From: Leptasterias polaris
Taxonomy: Eukaryota > Echinodermata > Asteroidea > Forcipulatida > Asteriidae
Length of the DNA: 64,000 bases
Direction: 5' to 3'
Assembly: GCA_037783415.1 (NCBI GenBank)
Contig: JAZGTN010000060.1
Coordinates: forward strand, 310,001-374,000
Part shown: piece by piece, positions 33,929-44,636 of the stretch
How positions within the stretch are numbered: position 1 is the stretch's first letter
How the letters are laid out: each line of letters begins with the position of its first letter
Made by a program: the position numbers and the translations under genes
Notes under the pieces: model-generated
What the model saw: only the letters and a program-made list of their open reading frames with translations
The model's database searches: none
Told to the model about the DNA's origin: nothing

Positions 33929-36715
33929 ATGGAAACGAGTGCAGTACAAACTAGGGCACAAGTGAAACAAACAGAAAAGCCTCTAAAGAAACTTAAGGTT
34001 CTTGAAACAATGCCTGAGATAGACAGAGATCAAATCCGAGAGGCACAGAAAAGTGACCCTTCACTCAAGAGAGTCAGAGAGCTATTAGCCCAGACTGATG
34101 ATCAAAAGCATAGCAAAAACGGGGCAAGTTCAAAATTCTTCTGGCTAAAAGACTTGCTGTATCGTGAGTTTAAATCTCCAAAACTTGATTTTGGTCAATC
34201 CTGTACACAACTCGTTGTACCATCAGAGTTTCAAGTACATGTCATGAAAATTGCACATGAATCAATACTTGGTGGCCACCAGGGCCCTGCTAAAACCGCA
34301 GAAAAGGTCTTAAGCAATTTTTTCTGGCCTGGGGTACATGCGGACATTACTAGATTTTGTCGCTCATGTGATATTTGTCAAAGAACCCTGCCCAAAGGTA
34401 AAGTTGGTAAAGTTCCCCTTGGGAAGATGCCACTCATTGATACACCCTTCCAAAGAGTTGCTATTGATATTATTGGACCAATCCATCCAATTTCTGAAAG
34501 CGGTAATCGTTATGTGCTGACCCTAGTTGATTACGCGACAAGGTACCCTGAGGCAATCCCATTACGCAGTATCGAGACTACACGAGTAGCGGAAGCCATG
34601 GTAGAAATTTTCACACGCGTAGGAATACCAAAGGAAATTCTAACCGATCAAGGGTCGCAATTCACCTCTCAATTAATGACTGAAATTAGCCGACTATTGT
34701 CTATACGCCAACTCACCACCACACCGTACCATCCCGCATGTAATGGCTTAGTCGAGCGGTTCAATGGCACTCTGAAACAAATACTTAAAAGATTGTGCGC
34801 CGAAAAGCCTCGCGATTGGGATCGCTACATCGGCCCATTACTATTTGCATACCGTGAAACCCCACAAGCTAGTACAGGTTTTGCTCCTTTTGAACTTCTC
34901 TACGGGCGCCCTGTTCGTGGTCCAATGACAATATTGAAAGAGTTATGGACCGGTCATAATTCTGACGATCAAGAAATACGCACCACTTACCAATATGTTC
35001 TCGATCTGCGCAACCGCATCGATGAAACTTGCAAAATAGCCCAAGAAGAATTGAGTAAGTCAGCTGCGCGGCACAAACACTACTACGATAGAAAGACAAG
35101 AGTGCGAAGTTTCAAGCCAGGTGATTATGTGCTACTTCTTTTACCCACTGACCACAATAAGCTGCTCCTTCAGTGGAAAGGACCCTTCCTTGTCACTGAA
35201 AAAGTCACTCCAGTAGATTTTCGCATAGATCTTCATGGAAAACAAAAAGTTTTCCACGCAAATCTGCTCAAGTTGTATATCAGCCGGTCCGACCCACAAT
35301 CAACCAAACATGTTGAACCAACAGACGCAAACGAAATTTGTAATATTTTTGAATGCGCATCCGTGTCGGTCATAGAATGTGAAAATGAAGATTTGCCAGA
35401 TGAACAATCAGAAGAACCAAAGTTTGATAATCAAATCTTACACACACCATCACTTCATGCCAAAGAATCGATCGAAGATGTTGAAATTAGCTCAGATTTA
35501 TCTACAATGCAACAAAAAGAAGTTAGACGACTGTTAGGAAATTTTCGTGATGTAATGACGGATGTTCCCGGAGAAACAAATCTAGGTCAGCATGACATAA
35601 AACTCACCGTGAACGAACCGATTAGAAGCAAACCGTATCCCACACCATTTTCACAAATAGAAACGGTCAAAACGGAGATTCATGATATGATGAAATTGAA
35701 CATTATTGAGAAATCTGACTCACCCTACTCATCACCCATTGTTCTAGTTAAAAAACCTGATGGTAGCAACCGATTTTGTATTGACTTCCGGAAGTTGAAC
35801 AAAATAACAACGTTTGATGCTGAGCCAATACCAAACCCAGAACAGATATTCTCTAAGCTCTCAAATGACCACTACTTCACCAAAATTGATCTTAGTAAAG
35901 GATATTGGCAGATTCCCATGTCTCCAGAAGCCAAGGAAAAAACTGCCTTCATCACTCCCACTGGACTCTATCAATTTAAGGTGATGCCTTTTGGCTTAAT
36001 TAATGCACCAGCCACTTTTAGTCGAGTCATGCGTACATTGCTAGAAGGACTAGATCATGTAGATAACTATATCGATGACATACTAGTGCACACTAAATCA
36101 TGGGAGGTTCATATGGCTGTTCTCAATGAACTGATGCTTCGACTTAGGAAGTCGGGTCTGACAGCAAGACCAAGTAAGTGCTCAGTCGGGAACCAGACTG
36201 TTGAATTTCTAGGTCACAAAATTGGTCAGGGAAAACTTACACCGCAACTCAACAAAATTGAGAAAATCAAAAATGCATCTCCCCCCGTCACCAAGAAACA
36301 GTTAAGATCCTTTTTAGGATTGGCGGGATACTATCGCAAATTTGTGCCAAACTATGCCGCCATTGCTTCACCACTAACCGATAAGACAAAAAATTGTGAG
36401 CCTAACAAAATAGTCTGGGGGCCTAGCCAACAATTAGCCTTCGATGCACTGAAACAAAGTCTAGTTACAGCTCCAATTCTTCATCTTCCAAACTTAGATA
36501 TTTCATTCACGTTGCGCACTGATGCATCCGACTTAGGAATAGGGGCAATCTTACTCCAAGAACACGAAGATGAAAAACACCCAGTTGCTTATGCGAGCAG
36601 GAAATTATTACAACGTGAACGAAATTACTCAACCATCGAAAAGGAATGCCTTGCACTTGTCTGGGGGGGTTCAAAAGTATCAACCCTACTTGTATGGAAA
36701 ACCATTTCACATTGA
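33929..36715 (+). CDS. pol: gypsy Pol: integrase, RT, RNase H (copy 2)
   Basis: 928 residues from the first ATG at 33929. The same frame is open back to about 33690 and there encodes the rest of the protease. Integrase comes first: H2C2 zinc finger (H110, H117, C147, C150) and the DDE core with D180, D240 and E276 (35 residues between the last two). An integrase C-terminal segment with YYDRKTRVRSFKPGDYVLL follows (about 385-404). RT follows at about 585-760: SPIVLVKKPDG, KIDLSKGYW (D654), FGLINAPATF and YIDD (714-717). RNase H begins at about 855 (LRTDASD, D865) and is cut by a frameshift after VWG (residue 913). Integrase before RT is the Gmr1-type order, opposite to ordinary Ty3/gypsy. The catalytic residues of INT and RT are all present. 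Confidence 0.92.
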   Translation: METSAVQTRAQVKQTEKPLKKLKVLETMPEIDRDQIREAQKSDPSLKRVRELLAQTDDQKHSKNGASSKFFWLKDLLYREFKSPKLDFGQSCTQLVVPSEFQVHVMKIAHESILGGHQGPAKTAEKVLSNFFWPGVHADITRFCRSCDICQRTLPKGKVGKVPLGKMPLIDTPFQRVAIDIIGPIHPISESGNRYVLTLVDYATRYPEAIPLRSIETTRVAEAMVEIFTRVGIPKEILTDQGSQFTSQLMTEISRLLSIRQLTTTPYHPACNGLVERFNGTLKQILKRLCAEKPRDWDRYIGPLLFAYRETPQASTGFAPFELLYGRPVRGPMTILKELWTGHNSDDQEIRTTYQYVLDLRNRIDETCKIAQEELSKSAARHKHYYDRKTRVRSFKPGDYVLLLLPTDHNKLLLQWKGPFLVTEKVTPVDFRIDLHGKQKVFHANLLKLYISRSDPQSTKHVEPTDANEICNIFECASVSVIECENEDLPDEQSEEPKFDNQILHTPSLHAKESIEDVEISSDLSTMQQKEVRRLLGNFRDVMTDVPGETNLGQHDIKLTVNEPIRSKPYPTPFSQIETVKTEIHDMMKLNIIEKSDSPYSSPIVLVKKPDGSNRFCIDFRKLNKITTFDAEPIPNPEQIFSKLSNDHYFTKIDLSKGYWQIPMSPEAKEKTAFITPTGLYQFKVMPFGLINAPATFSRVMRTLLEGLDHVDNYIDDILVHTKSWEVHMAVLNELMLRLRKSGLTARPSKCSVGNQTVEFLGHKIGQGKLTPQLNKIEKIKNASPPVTKKQLRSFLGLAGYYRKFVPNYAAIASPLTDKTKNCEPNKIVWGPSQQLAFDALKQSLVTAPILHLPNLDISFTLRTDASDLGIGAILLQEHEDEKHPVAYASRKLLQRERNYSTIEKECLALVWGGSKVSTLLVWKTISH

Positions 36716-36872
36716 GACAGATCACCAACCATTGGCCTATATGCAAAAGGCTAAAGTAGCAAATGCGAGGATCATGAGATGGGCTCTCTCCCTGCAACCT
36801 TACCAGTACCATATTGTAGCTATCAAAGGTTCCAACAATGTTGGGGCAGACTACCTTAGTAGGGCAGTGTAG
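36662..36872 (+). pseudogene. RNase H C-terminal half, copy 2 (out of frame)
   Basis: Same sequence and same seven-G frame break as in copy 1. It includes the conserved ETDHQPL and a terminal ADYLSRAV. Because both copies share the break, either the source copy carried it or the homopolymer length is a consensus error at both places. Confidence 0.85.
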
Positions 36873-36935
36873 TAAACAGCAAGTTTGTAAAATAAATGTA
36901 TCATGTCTTTCGGCAGAAAATGAAACATTTTCTTT

Positions 36936-36950
36936 TAAAAAGGGAGTAAA
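36936..36950 (+). promoter_or_regulatory. polypurine tract, copy 2
   Basis: AAAAAGGGAGTAAA directly before LTR 3. Confidence 0.7.
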
Positions 36951-38698
36951 TGTCACAATGCATATTAAAATTTGCCTTTATTTTCACTTACCTGTGGACA
37001 AAATGAGTCAGTCCAAAGTAAATCTTACCTTTGGAACTAAATGGAGTAACCTTATTTGCATATTAACCAAACTAGTTATGGCTCCAAAGTGGAATGTGAT
37101 CAGGCCATGGACTTCCAATGTACTTCTTTGTTTGCATGTGACTTTTGTTGTACATTGTATACATACCCTTACTTTGGTTTTATATTGTAGTTCTTTGGAT
37201 AGGTACTTTATAGGGGTTAACCTAGAATTACTAAGAGGATGGAAATAACAATAAAGTAGCAGTTCCATATAGGCTGCAGAACATAGTTTGTAATTGTCTC
37301 TTTATTGTTTATTGTATTAGTGTAGAAGGAAACAGTCAAACAATGAGTTAGATTATATAAGAGGGGTGCGGTTCAGTACAAAAGGGTGAAAACCAGTGAG
37401 GGGGTTTAGAATGTAGATGTAGATGAAATGTGAGTTGAAGTGTGAACCGAAATCTGAGAGTGAGAGGTTGTGAGAGGGACTGCTAGCCACTGACCACCAT
37501 GAGATTTGTGCATCAGTTGACATAGATTGTAGATGTCAAAGCCTTTGCCTAGTAGATACTGCCACTGGGGCAAATCAACATCTGCATGCGGCATACGGGC
37601 CGTATAGTATACATGTATGGAGGCAGCACGACCCAACCAGCACGACTTTAAAGTAACGGACGCCGCTTTGGAAATCCGTAAGTTCTGTACCCTATACTTT
37701 TAAATTGTTGTATAAGGGAAACTGCATTGACTAATAACTAAATTTGCGTAAGCTCAAACAGTTGCTGAATTGCTGAATTGCTGAATTGCTAGAGATAAAA
37801 TTGTATGTTGATTCAATACCAAAGAAATGTGGAGGTGCATTGAAAGATGTATTATTCAAAGTAATTATCTTTCGCTGTGTAACCAAATTAAGTATGTCCC
37901 ATGTTTCGATAGTTTTGGTTGGTTACTTTAAATTATAGATGGCCGTTGATAACGGGAGAGTTTGTAAGAAGAGAAGAGATACCTACCAAGAGACGAGGCT
38001 AAAGCACTACCTTTATGGACTGGAGAGCCGTCATTGCCAGACTGAGTATGCTAGGCAGAGAAAGAGCAGGCTCCAAGATAGAGCACAACTCGTAGTCTAC
38101 TCCCCAAACCAATAACAGTAATATCGGCAGAGTATCATTTCTGTATGAACAATATTATTAATTGAATGTATGAATGTGGTGAAGTGCCAGCCAGTACAAA
38201 CACGAACGTTAAAACCCAAGAGTAGTTTTCATGTACTGTATTGGTTGCAGAGACGACCTTATTAATTTACGTGGAAAGCTCCAAGTAACCCCGGCTCAGT
38301 TCATGTAATTACTCGAGCCAAACAACTGTGAGAAAACCATAATTTCTGTGTAAGTATATGTAATCATTGAATAAATTTGTCAATTCAAGTTTAAGAAGAA
38401 ATGGACAGGATTTTGGCATTGGAACTTATTTTCTATCTGTTTATTTTGACACGGAAATGACAGTGAGAAAGTATAAAACCCAAGGCTTGTGAGAAAACCA
38501 AATACAAACCTTAATAAGAATTGAGGGTAATTTAACTTTTGCCAAATTTTCTTTTGAGCTGTTACATTTAAGTCGTAATTCCTGTGTAAATATTTGTAAT
38601 CATTGAATAAATTTGTAAATACAAGTTTAAGAAGAAAAGGAAAGGATTCTGGACTTGGAACTTATTTTCTATCTGTTTATTTTGACCCGGAACTGACA
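36951..38698 (+). repeat. gypsy LTR 3 (3')
   Basis: 1748 bp. It shares the 2-bp variant with LTR 2, but elsewhere (AATTATAG, CTGTGAG) agrees with LTR 1. Private changes are a 5-bp deletion near 37735, TATGTCCC near 37893 and GCCTAG near 37548. It ends GACCCGGAACTGACA and is followed by AACAC. Confidence 0.9.
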
Positions 38699-38996
38699 AA
38701 CACCACACGACAGTGTACTTATTTATTGTGCTAGACGTTAACTCCATGTGCACTCCGGGAATGACGATCGGATCATCGGAATTGTTTTTAATATTTAAAA
38801 AAGGTATTGTTTGTGAAAATACGTGACTCGAGTCACGAGTCCTCGGGGACAAGTCCAAGTCATGATAGTCGAGTCCGAGTCCGAGTCCGAGTCTTTTGCA
38901 GACGTGACTCGAGTCAAGTCCGAGTCACCGAAATTGTGACTTGAGACGGACTCGAGTCCGAGTCCTGGACTCGAGTCATACAACACTGGCTTTCTC

Positions 38997-39400
38997 TGCC
39001 CAGAACTGCAAAACTAAGAACTCAATAAATGTTATTGAATGGCAAGACTTTGTTATAAATGAAACATGATGCGTGTGAATGATGTAACTAAACAAAAGCA
39101 ACTAGACTCAGGTGGGTGTTACCAACAGAATGTAGTCATACAGGTGATGATTCAATGCGCACTGATTGATTACAAGAATTCTAGTTCAAAGAAAAACTAT
39201 GTGTAAATTGCCACAAGTCACTGACCTGGACAAATCCTGATCTCCCACTGGGGAGGAGTCCAAACTCTGGACCAAACCACAAGTGAGAGGGGGTATTTTC
39301 ACTATAATATTACTAACTAATAATAATATGTATTTATTTATTTATTTATTTATTTATATTATATATAAATTACTTTATGTATCTGGGCTTTAATCATATT
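38997..39400. other. unassigned DNA
   Basis: No gene seen; a TTTA microsatellite starts near 39330. Confidence 0.4.
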
Positions 39401-39720
39401 ATTATTATTGATATTATATTTATATTTACATGTATCTGTTTTCATTTTGTTGTTCTTTGCTTGGCTTTTATTTTATTTTTATTTTTTATTTTTTTTTATT
39501 TTTTTGTATGTATATATGTATGTATATGTTTATAAATTTATTTATTTGTTTCTTTGTTAGTTAATCTTTTCTAGTTAATTTTCTTTTACATTTATATATT
39601 TTAATTGTTATTTTCAAATTTAAAGATTAAGTTATTTTATATTTTCCCTTTCCTGTAATTGGCGGCTCGTCCGCTGTTGGTTTGGACAATAAATACAAAT
39701 GCAAATACAAATACAAACTA
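39401..39720 (+). mobile_element. probable LINE 3' end with TACAAA tail
   Basis: Very T-rich sequence ends in TTGGTTTGGACAATAAATAC followed by AAATGCAAATACAAATACAAA (about 39686-39717). A GGACAATAAA signal with a hexanucleotide tail is a common 3' end of CR1/Jockey-group LINEs. No coding sequence is left. Confidence 0.45.
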
Positions 39721-39904
39721 TGTATGTATGGAGCCTTGCAGGAATAGCCACAGTGTCTCATTTTGACCCTTTTCGAAACCGAGGCTGTAGGCTTATCCGA
39801 CTTCCTCCGTCAGTTATTTTGAAAAAAACATGTGCTTTTGGTGCGGGGATTCAAACAGGTGGACGAGAACCGTGGTTTTGAAATTGACCTTTTAAGTTGA
39901 TTTA

Positions 39905-40155
39905 ATAATAATACGCAGTTCTTATATAGCGCTTTATACTCCCGATGGGTGTCTCAAAGCGCTCAGTATTTTTCCAACAAGGTATGTGGAGTTACGTGTT
40001 GAAGTATGAGACCTATTCCTTTACATAGCACCATGTAATGGTTTACAAGGTGCTGTGGCGCAATATGCAGCCAATCAAACCAGGAACACCGGGGCGAACC
40101 CCTTCTCTTTTTGATAAGTGCACTGGGTTCTTTTACGTGCATTACACAACACACG
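39905..40155 (-). mobile_element. SINE body fragment (61016-61444 family)
   Basis: AATAATACGCAGTTCTTATATAGCGC through AGTGCACTGGGTTCTTTTACG to ACACAACACACGA is nearly identical to 61026-61276, so this is the tail and body half of the same minus-oriented SINE. Similarity stops at about 40155 and the tRNA-Leu head is missing. Confidence 0.8.
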
Positions 40156-40824
40156 ATTTAAGAGATGAGGGCCGCGCCTTTCTTGAGTTGGGGCACTATC
40201 CTGTATTAAGAGAACTGACACATGAATCATAAGCCATCAAAATGGAGGTCAATATATTCTCGTGTCGAAAGCACAATTCGCAGGTTGATCGTTGAAGGTC
40301 GGGTCATATAATGGTATTGTCAACGTAATGCTGATTTATAGGCAACAAAATAAGGAAAGATACAATCAAAGTGAAAAGTTAAAGTTTCAGCTGAATTCAG
40401 TGCGAAAACAGTTTTGACAAAAACTGTCAAGGTATTTTCACCAAGAAAGTTGAATCCATCCACGTTTAAGGTTACAACGGGTACAAACCGCATCTCTGGC
40501 CTTAGCATTCGCGAACGGACACCAACCCTCAGAAGTCTGATAAACCTTTCTCAGATTCAAATGTTTTTGGATTAACAGTTATCCAAAGAATATTCTTCGA
40601 AAGGAATCTTTTCTCAAAGTAGTTTATACTATCAACAGCTGCAGTGATTCTTACCTTGTGAGTTTGTATTGCCATTATTTTTGGAGTAGTTACCAATCTG
40701 TGACCTACGGGTGCACAGCATAATCTGAGAGGGCAAGATTTGACGCTGTGTAGGTACTCAACATGGCGTAACCATCAGGATCTAAGTTACGGTGCACTGA
40801 CTTATTTAGGGGCAGTATTGAAGT
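40156..40824. other. unassigned DNA
   Basis: No gene or repeat recognised. TTGACAAAAACTGTCAA (about 40414-40430) is a small palindrome. Confidence 0.4.
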
Positions 40825-41405
40825 TGTCAGTCGAGTATCAAAGTACTGCCGAGTGCTAAAGTGGTCGAGTTTTACTCGAGTACACAACTATAGGCCTACT
40901 TGGGCCATCGACGAGTACACGTGTCTGAGTGCTGATTCTGATATCCGAGTATACTCTAACAGCCAAGCACAATGCACTTGGATCTCCTAGTACAAGTAGG
41001 CCTACGTCGAGTACTTTATAAAAACATTACTGCAAAATGAGGTATGAAAGCTGTTATTTACCAGTTTCTAAACGACGATTTGTGTTTATTCTAATAACTA
41101 TCTTTATGAATTATGAATGCATCAAAGACAACTTCAATTTTTAATTTCTCCGGAGCTTTATTCCTCTAATCCTTGCACTCACGTATATAAAGGAAAGTGG
41201 TATTTTGACTATGAGTACTTAAAATCGGAGTCTGAGGAAATTTTCAGTTGATTATCGAGTACATGGCTTGGAGTTCAGATTATTTATCACTCGAGTATCA
41301 AGTTTGGGCTTCGAGGGGGAGTATTTTGCTAGCTGAGTACGAATACGAGTACCATCGAAATATTACCCGAGTATAACCGAGTGCGGGTACCAAGTACGAG
41401 TGCTA
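40825..41405 (-). repeat. GTACTCG repeat family, inverted copy
   Basis: Reverse-complement relative of 1200-1605: GATATCCGAGTA, CTTGGATCTCCTAGTAC and ATTACTGCAAAATGAGGTATG match that repeat backwards. CGAGTA and ACTCGAG occur throughout. It is longer than the left copy and also covers 41200-41405, which is rich in GAGTAC. Confidence 0.7.
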
Positions 41406-43164
41406 CATCCACTGTCTATAAATGAGATTTGGACACTCTATCTGGAGTATTTGAACTATCGCACAATGTGGGGAGGGGTGGAGGAGGGGCTTGAGGAGGA
41501 GGGGGAAGGGCAGAATGGATCTGGGGTGTCTTTCCTTAATAATGAAGTGGAGAATAAAGTGAATACTGCCACGAAATAACCCAAAGCATAGCTTCATTCT
41601 CAAGTTTGAACTAAAACGCGTAACAAAAACATCACACTCCGAACAACTTGAAAAGGTTTGATCATGTTGATGCCTTTTTTGTGTGTATTCTGGTTGTAAC
41701 TCGAAGCGACTGCAAAATGAGAATATACTAAATTTAATTAATTCCCTCAACATTCTCAATATTGAGGGCACCCTAGCTGCGAGTGTCCTTCGTGGCCCCG
41801 TGTAGTTACGTCACTGTCCTTCCTCTTATAGCTCCTATATTGCTGATAACTATCACTGACCTATAAATATAACGACGGCGGTGCAGTAATATATTGCTTC
41901 CGCTGATCGGTCTATTGAACCAAATTACAAATGGGGTCAAACATCGGGGTCGTTCTTATACATGATTAGACGTCACATATCATGACTTTCTTTTAATATG
42001 ATTTGGTCTTTGCAGGGTGAGTTCGAATAACCGTTAATTTACGGCAAATTCGCATCCCCCGTTAATTGCTTTTAAGTCAATTGGCCGTCGTGGTGGGAAG
42101 GCATAGTGTTTTTGCGGGATTGGGCGACAGGACGAACTCGCGTCACGCGAGGCGAAGCTGTACTGTGACCAAACTGTGAAAATAGCATCAAATTAAATGG
42201 TCTTGCTGTTGAAATAACACTCCGTAACGAGTTATGTTATCTCGCCGTGAGGATTTTGTGAGCGATTATAATTGTTCCTTATGTCTAATAACTGGCTCAT
42301 CGAAACAAGACTTAGGGGTTAGGGGATATTTTTCTTTTCGCCGTACTTGGCAGTGTTTTCCGACGGAAATAGTCAATTAGTGGTTGGTTAAAATATTGGC
42401 AACAGTAACCTTGATTTGCAGTTTATATCAATTTTACTGAAATTCTTTAAAGGGAAGTGTATTACTATTTCGATTAATTTTCAAGTTACTGTCCACTCTG
42501 TCAAACTCTTCATACCGAGGACGAGTTTCAGCAAAATACTGGAAATGTTTTCGTGTTTTGCACTTGATTTTGTGAACAGTCACATTAATGGGCTAGTAAA
42601 GGTATGAATAGTACAATGTATTTTTCTCGAAGATTCGAAAGGCAAACGTGTCTTTTCGAAAGGTACCGATCCCGTTCTTTGTCTGGAACTTTTATGTAAT
42701 TCATTCAATCACCAACGAATTCAAATCAAATCATAAAGTGACCTATACTTCAATTGTTCGTGGACCCCGTGTAGTTCTTAATAAGTTAAGGTCCACTGAA
42801 CTATGACGAGTTTGTGTCTTCATTATTCACACATGAAACCTTTAAAACGCTATGTTCCAAGTCGAAGGTCAAATGCACTCAGTCGAAAATTGACGCACAG
42901 CCAAATTCATATTACAAACCAGGACCCATAACACAAGTCAGTTGTTCATACAAAATTATTATATAGACAAAAATACTGGTGATGTTCAATGGGTCTCTTA
43001 AAGGAAGACAAGCTTCATGAAGATTTAAATAGTTTATACTTAAAACACATTTCAAGAGTAAATAGACTCATAAAATCAAGCTCATTTGTAAAATCGCACC
43101 AAACAGTCTACATTACAGGTAGTGGTAGATAACCTTTTGTATATTATAGTTAACCACAACAGCA
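41406..43164. other. unassigned DNA
   Basis: No gene recognised. A moderately CpG-rich patch near 42010-42180 has no coding or RNA signal I can defend. Confidence 0.4.
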
Positions 43165-43502
43165 TTAAAGCACATGTGTACAACATTGGTAATTGTAAAA
43201 AAAAACCAGTATCCACACTTGTTGTGACCCTCATACATGAAATAACAAACCTGTGAAAGTTTAAGCTCAATCGGTCATTGGAGTCACGATAAATGAAAGT
43301 GGGGAAAACCTTAAATGTTTTCACTGCTTTCAACCATTGAGTTTTTGGACTTGCAAGAAAAGACAAAAATTGTTTTACTCATCTCTAAAAAACTACTGCA
43401 ATTCAAGCAATAACATTTCAAAGTGAGTTTCCCACCATAACCATCTTTAAACCATGTGAACATTTCTTTTGTTTTTCTTACCAATGTTATGCAAACCCTT
43501 AA
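43165..43502. mobile_element. TTAA-flanked MITE (GTGTACAACATT type), copy 2
   Basis: TTAA at 43165-43168 and 43499-43502. Ends are ATGTGTACAACATTGGTAA and TTACCAATGTTATGCAAACC. Interior motifs GAAATAACAAACCTGTGAAAG and ATTGTTTTACTCATCTCT are shared with 10208-10530. Confidence 0.8.
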
Positions 43503-43959
43503 AGTAAAACGTAGGATTTTCACTCGTTAGTCTAGCACTTGGACGACATTCATTGTAGGGTACGTCAACAATCTTTGTTGTGTGAGGCTAGCAGACTGGA
43601 GCAGTAGAGAAGAGAGCGACAGAACATCCAGGGGGCAGATGTCACCACTCAACGTTGAAGTGATCGGTATGGATAGATAGACATCAAACTCAGCAGAAGT
43701 GCCACGTTGTCTGCTTGCTTGAGTTTACCTCCGGATTTAACTTCTAAAAATGGGAAAGTATCCTACAATTACCACACGACTTTGTTTGGAAACGGGTCTG
43801 GAAGTTTAAGATGATAAAATTGCCATATTTTATAAAGAATTTAATTTTAAGATAATGTATAAATATACTTCCCACTAAAACTAGTTCGGGTTATATGAAT
43901 TGAAGGAACTCTTGTAACTGTAATTATTATGTAATGAGCATAGAGAACCGAATTGCTAG
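43503..43959. other. unassigned DNA
   Basis: No gene or repeat recognised. Confidence 0.4.
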
Positions 43960-44344
43960 TTAAAGGGACACGTTGCCTTGGATCGGGCGAGTTGGTCCAT
44001 GAAAAGCGTTTGTTATAAAATGCATATGGTTAGAAAGATGTTTTAAAAGTAGAATACAATGATCCACACAAGTATGCCTCGAAATTGCGTGGTTTTCCTT
44101 TTACTTTGCGATCTAACACGGTCCGCCATTTTGTGGAGTCAAATTTTTGACTGTACAAAATGGCGTGCCGTGTTAGTTCACGATGTAAAGGGAAATTTAA
44201 ACCACGCAATTTCGAGGCATATTTGTGTGGATCATTATATTCTACTTTTAAAACATCATTCTAACCATACGCATTTCATAACAAACGGTTTCAAACGCTT
44301 TTCATAGACCAACTCGCCCGATCCAAGGCAACGTGTCCCTTTAA
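43960..44344. mobile_element. long-palindrome MITE with TTAA ends
   Basis: The whole 385-bp element is a near-palindrome. TTAAAGGGACACGTTGCC begins the left arm and its inverse ends the right arm, and pairing continues through CCTCGAAATTGCGTGG to a centre near 44150 (TTTTGTGGAGTCAAATTTTTGACTGTACAAAA). TTAA lies at both borders. Each arm is about 170 bp. No protein is encoded; the 82-codon frame across it is incidental. TTAA duplication suggests a piggyBac- or Kolobok-mobilised element. Confidence 0.85.
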
Positions 44345-44636
44345 GTAATCGATGTGAACAATCTAAGGTTTGCGGTATTACCATGCACATTAAATCTCTC
44401 TGATGAGTTGTAGCCCTGTAGTGTAACAAGCTTGACGTTTTGATCCGTACGCTCTGATCTTCATCGGGAGACGGCTGGACTCTTGTGATGGTATAAGTAC
44501 TCTGGAACAGAATGTATAAGCGACCTGATCGTCGTGTAGGACAATTCTACAAGTCGAGAAGTTAGTTAATTAAAATGAATATTATTATAACACTATTCCT
44601 GTAACCAAATCGATACGTCATACTCGCGGCTTCTGA
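44345..44636. other. unassigned; GAAACGTC-like module on minus strand
   Basis: Around 44430-44480 the minus strand reads CGATGAAGATCAG ... GATCAAAACGTCAAGC, resembling the recurrent hairpin module described in the findings. No gene. Confidence 0.35.

Larger units (their letters stand above)
22223..38703 (+). mobile_element. tandem Gmr1-like Ty3/gypsy array, LTR-int-LTR-int-LTR
   Basis: Three LTRs flank two internal regions. AACAC lies immediately outside the outer LTRs (22223-22227 and 38699-38703), so the whole array occupies one target site. The central LTR is joined to a polypurine tract on its left and a primer site on its right, with no duplication. This is the structure expected from LTR-LTR unequal recombination within one insertion, or from integration of a tandem form. 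Domain order is Gag, protease, integrase, RT, RNase H, as in deuterostome Gmr1 elements. Copy 1 additionally carries a LINE insertion. Confidence 0.9.
17840..38988. mobile_element. hAT-like non-autonomous element split by nested insertions
   Basis: The 8-bp sequence GCTTTCTC lies at 17832-17839 and 38989-38996. Directly inside are inverted ends CAGTGTTGTA (17840) and TACAACACTG (ending 38988), each followed by GAGTCC/GACTCG-rich subterminal repeats (17853-17930 and 38822-38980). An 8-bp duplication with CAGTG ends is the hAT signature. Subtracting the LINE (18378-22227) and the gypsy array (22228-38703) leaves about 820 bp, the size of a non-autonomous element. No transposase is visible. The two halves appear only because both ends lie in this window, and the match of ends plus duplication makes coincidence unlikely. 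Confidence 0.8.

Noticed and set aside
43960..44344. 82-codon frame within the palindrome
   Set aside because: It spans both arms of an inverted repeat and has no protein-like features.
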